Position numbers and translations under genes: made by a program
Notes under the pieces: generated by a model
What the model saw: only the letters and a program-made list of their open reading frames with translations
Told to the model about the DNA's origin: nothing
Databases searched by the model: none
Shown here: positions 5,531-7,253 of the stretch, piece after piece
Layout of the letters: each line of letters begins with the position of its first letter
Position numbering within the stretch: position 1 is the stretch's first letter
Assembly: GCA_937132145.1 (NCBI GenBank)
Contig: CAKZNY010000405.1
Span: 1 to 7,253 of the forward strand
Direction of reading: 5' to 3'
DNA: 7,253 bases
From: an uncultured Paracoccaceae bacterium
Lineage (GTDB): Bacteria; Pseudomonadota; Alphaproteobacteria; Rhodobacterales; Rhodobacteraceae

Positions 5531-5661
5531 TAGCTGAAGCCAAACTAACGCTCAGAGAATGGAAGGATGATTACAATCAACAACGACCACATTCATCGCT
5601 GGGGAACCTGACACCTCAGGAATTTGCAGAGAAGAAAACATTGGACAAACTGGCAGCATAA
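5531..5661 (+). pseudogene. Truncated IS3-family transposase (OrfB C-terminus only)
   Basis: The frame reads LAEAKLTLREWKDDYNQQRP, then HSSLGNLTPQEFAEKKTLDK and LAA, ending at TAA 5659-5661. This is the characteristic C-terminal end of IS3-family integrases (W..DYN..RPHSSLG.LTP.EF). The catalytic D, D and E residues lie upstream in intact proteins and are missing here, so the fragment is inactive. The open frame continues upstream into the IS5 element as far as 4855, but that part is antisense to the IS5 transposase and is not IS3 sequence. The first Leu codon (CTA 5530-5532) is completed by the IS5 end base plus the TA target. Confidence 0.85.
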
Positions 5662-5675
5662 CGCCATCAATTTAA

Positions 5676-5712
5676 CCCCAAGGACTCTCCACCGATTGGA
5701 GGATAGTTGGGG
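5676..5712. repeat. Symmetric imperfect hairpin at the IS3 3' end
   Basis: CCCCAA (5676-5681) pairs with TTGGGG (5707-5712), and CTCCA (5687-5691) pairs with TGGAG (5697-5701). A 5+5 internal loop and a 5-nt apical loop separate them. No T-run follows, so it is a poor terminator. It ends beside the terminal repeat and may be a transposase-binding or end structure. Confidence 0.5.
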
Positions 5713-5786
5713 CGCAGGTCACAGGGGGATAGAATTATTAATCGCAAAGTAATGTATATTATTACCAACATGTTATGTGACTTTAG

Positions 5787-5873
5787 TGGTGCGAGCGGGG
5801 GGACTTGAACCCCCACGGCCATACGGCCAACAGATTTTAAGTCTGGCGTGTCTACCTATTCCACCACGCTCGC
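5787..5873 (-). tRNA. tRNA-Leu (anticodon UAA), CCA encoded
   Basis: Reading the minus strand from 5873, the acceptor stem GCGAGCG pairs with CGCTCGC (5791-5797 on the plus strand as gcgagcg), followed by discriminator A and encoded CCA (5787-5789). The anticodon arm is CCAGA-CTTAAAA-TCTG, giving anticodon TAA at 5837-5839, which reads UUA codons. A long variable arm (GGCCGTATGGCC) confirms a class II leucine tRNA, and the T arm contains GGTTCAAGTCC. All arms are intact. The gene lies 52 bp after the GFA-family gene on the same strand, with its own promoter in the gap. The IS3 remnant ends 65 bp beyond its 3' end. Confidence 0.96.
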
Positions 5874-5889
5874 AACTGATCATTCGGGG

Positions 5890-5917
5890 AAAATAGCCAT
5901 TCGGCGGGTATTGTAAA
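5890..5917 (-). promoter_or_regulatory. Promoter of the tRNA-Leu gene
   Basis: On the minus strand TTTACA (5912-5917, one mismatch from TTGACA) and TATTTT (5890-5895) are 16 bp apart. The predicted start near 5883 is about 10 nt before the mature tRNA 5' end, a normal arrangement. The -35 lies just beyond the stop codon of the upstream GFA-family gene. Confidence 0.6.
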
Positions 5918-5925
5918 GCGAAGGT

Positions 5926-6297
5926 TCAGCTTTTCTTATCCATCGGGTGATTGATGCCGTCGTTCATGGCTATCTCACCCAACGCATCCATATCAACCCC
6001 CTCGATACAGCTTACGTTCACACCGAACATATCGGGATTAATGCGCGGCACATGGTGGGTGTAAATCCCGCAAGTCGAGCAGAAATAATGCTGTGCCGCA
6101 TGTGTATGGAAGGTGTAAGTGGACAGCGTATCCGCGCCCTTAACAACCTCGAGATTGTCCTTGCCGGTATACGCCATCACCGCCCCTTTGCGACGACAGA
6201 TCGAGCAATTGCAGCGTTTAAGATCCCCCATCCCGTCAGGAAACGAGACCTTAAGTTCAACGGCCCCGCAATGGCATGTGGCTTTATATGTGGTCAT
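5926..6297 (-). CDS. GFA-family zinc protein (glutathione-dependent formaldehyde-activating enzyme-like)
   Basis: This 123-residue cytoplasmic protein belongs to the GFA/CENP-V family (PF04828). It shows the full zinc-ligand pattern: CHCG with Cys8 and Cys10, CNCSIC with Cys29, Cys31 and Cys34, and CSTCG with Cys73 and Cys76, followed by THHVPR and GVNVSC. Members include glutathione-dependent formaldehyde-activating enzyme, but most are uncharacterised and the substrate cannot be read from sequence. The start ATG (6297) overlaps the metG stop as ATGA, and GAGGGG just upstream within metG supplies a ribosome-binding site. Translation is thus probably coupled to metG. Length is usual for a single-domain member. 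No functional link to methionyl-tRNA synthetase is evident. Confidence 0.9.
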   Translation of the reverse strand: MTTYKATCHCGAVELKVSFPDGMGDLKRCNCSICRRKGAVMAYTGKDNLEVVKGADTLSTYTFHTHAAQHYFCSTCGIYTHHVPRINPDMFGVNVSCIEGVDMDALGEIAMNDGINHPMDKKS

Positions 6298-7253
6298 TCT
6301 TGCCCCTCAAACTGCTCTTCCAGCTCCACCCGTCGATCATCCGTGATCTTGGCGAACAGAACCTCCGGTACTTCAAACGCATGGCCAGCCGGCAGCATAT
6401 TCAATGCGGCCTCCAGATCATCCGGCCAGCTGGTGTCCGTCACATTCATCGACGCCAACATCCGCGAAGTAGCATCCGGAATAAACGGCGTGGAAAGCAC
6501 AGCATACAAGCGGATCAGGTTCAGCGCAAACCGCACCACAGCCGCCGCGGCATCGGGGTCCGTCTTGTAAACACTCCACGGAGCCGCCGCCTGCAAATAC
6601 TCATTACCAGCCACCCAGATCGCCCGCAATTCAGCCGTGGCTTTGCGAATTTCAATGGCCTCCATATGCGTTTCATACGCCTTCAGGCGCTTGGCGATCT
6701 CGGCGGTCACAGTCGCCTCCGCCTCGCCGTATTCACCGCCCTCGGGCACAACTTCGCCAAACTTCGCGCGGCAGAATTTCGTCACGCGCGAGACGAAATT
6801 CCCCAACACATCCGCCAAGTCCTTGTTCACGCCACCCTGAAAGCTCTCCCACGTGAAGTCACTGTCAGAACTTTCCGGTGCATTGCTAAGCAGCCACCAG
6901 CGCCAGTAATCCGGCGGCATAATCTCCAGCGCCTGATTCATGAATATCCCGCGCCCTTGCGAGGTCGAAAACTTGCCGCCCTCATAGGTCAGCCAGTTAT
7001 AAGACTTGATGAAATCCACCAGCTTCCACGGCTCGCCCGAACCCATGATCGTCGCCGGAAACGACAGCGTGTGGAACGGCACGTTATCCTTGCCCATGAA
7101 CTGCACGTAATGCACGTCGGACGCGCCTTTGTCGGTGCGCCACCAGCGTTCCCAAGCCGCGTCGCCCAGACCGTTTGCATCCGCCCATTCGGCGGTGGCG
7201 GCGATATACTCGATCGGCGCGTCGAACCAAACATAGAAGACCTTGCCCTCCAT
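6294..7253 (-). CDS. metG: Methionyl-tRNA synthetase, C-terminal 319 residues (runs off right edge)
   Basis: This enzyme charges tRNA-Met and initiator tRNA with methionine in the cytoplasm. The visible part begins within the catalytic domain at [19 protein letters not shown], continues through [20 protein letters not shown] (class I Rossmann fold, active-site region) and [18 protein letters not shown], where KFSTS (fragment residues 94-98) stands in the place of KMSKS. The alpha-helical anticodon-binding domain follows ([38 protein letters not shown]). The protein ends [23 protein letters not shown] with no C-terminal EMAP/Arc1p-type tRNA-binding domain. The N-terminal half, including the HIGH motif, lies beyond the window; the Met at 7253 is internal and not the start. 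The TGA stop overlaps the GFA-family start by 4 bp. Confidence 0.95.
   Translation of the reverse strand: MEGKVFYVWFDAPIEYIAATAEWADANGLGDAAWERWWRTDKGASDVHYVQFMGKDNVPFHTLSFPATIMGSGEPWKLVDFIKSYNWLTYEGGKFSTSQGRGIFMNQALEIMPPDYWRWWLLSNAPESSDSDFTWESFQGGVNKDLADVLGNFVSRVTKFCRAKFGEVVPEGGEYGEAEATVTAEIAKRLKAYETHMEAIEIRKATAELRAIWVAGNEYLQAAAPWSVYKTDPDAAAAVVRFALNLIRLYAVLSTPFIPDATSRMLASMNVTDTSWPDDLEAALNMLPAGHAFEVPEVLFAKITDDRRVELEEQFEGQE

Larger units (their letters stand above)
5531..5721 (+). mobile_element. 3' remnant of an IS3-family element
   Basis: About 190 bp survive: the last codons of the transposase (to the stop at 5659-5661), a 3' untranslated segment with a symmetric hairpin (5676-5712), and a terminus GGGGCGCAGGTCA (5709-5721). 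Read inward on the minus strand the terminus begins TGACCTGCGCCCC, the TGA...TCA-type end expected for IS3-family elements. The opposite end and most of the element are absent from the window. It was truncated at the IS5 junction. Confidence 0.75.

Noticed and set aside
4855..5661. Long plus-strand open frame of 268 codons across the IS region
   Set aside because: Most of it is antisense to the IS5 transposase; only the last ~43 codons are real protein sequence, namely the IS3 transposase tail. It is an accidental fusion of frames across the IS junction.
5746..5762. Small dyad GTAAT...ATTAC in the AT-rich spacer after tRNA-Leu
   Set aside because: A 5-bp AT-rich stem is expected by chance in such sequence, and no T-tract follows in the tRNA direction.
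5947..6570. Plus-strand open frame of 207 codons
   Set aside because: It runs antisense across the GFA-family gene and the end of metG, both of which have full motif support.

Overview
The window looks like a chromosomal segment of an alphaproteobacterium, most likely Rhodobacterales (roseobacter-type). The reasons are the protein families present: a MetF, a small 'virulence factor'-type protein placed before a divergent methylenetetrahydrofolate reductase and a methyltetrahydrofolate:cobalamin methyltransferase, a class B J-protein, and metG followed by a GFA-family gene. The placement is by recognition only; no search was run.

Layout. (a) 1-354, minus: the first 118 codons of an unrecognised protein that runs off the left edge. 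(b) 425-1321, minus: metF, the classical 5,10-methylenetetrahydrofolate reductase. (c) 1322-1507: a divergent promoter region with two candidate operators. (d) 1508-3680, plus: a tight three-gene one-carbon operon made of a 98-residue small protein, a 312-residue divergent MTHFR-like protein and a 304-residue pterin-binding methyltransferase. (e) 3751-4650, plus: a CbpA/DnaJ-like co-chaperone without a zinc finger. (f) 4650-5721: a mobile-element mosaic. An apparently complete 881-bp IS5-family element (IS427-like, transposase in two frames joined by a -1 shift) abuts the last ~190 bp of an IS3-family element whose 5' part is missing. (g) 5787-5873, minus: tRNA-Leu(UAA) with its own promoter. 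(h) 5926-6297, minus: a GFA-family zinc protein. (i) 6294-7253, minus: the C-terminal part of methionyl-tRNA synthetase, cut by the right edge. The GFA start overlaps the metG stop by 4 bp.

How the genes work together. metF and the 1508-3680 operon diverge from one 186-bp region and all act on tetrahydrofolate-bound one-carbon units. MetF is expected to make 5-methyl-THF for methionine synthesis. The plus-strand operon resembles modules that move methyl groups between a corrinoid protein and THF and then oxidise or reduce the methyl-THF. No corrinoid protein or substrate methyltransferase is encoded in the window, so the partner must lie elsewhere.

The most distinctive structural feature is the junction at 4648-4650, where the J-protein stop codon is formed by the IS5 target dinucleotide TA plus the first base of the IS. 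The right flank of the same IS lies inside an IS3 transposase tail. A simple insertion cannot give these two flanks, so a deletion or rearrangement next to the IS is likely. No CRISPR array, recognisable riboswitch or defence system was found, and no stretch above 300 bases is unassigned.
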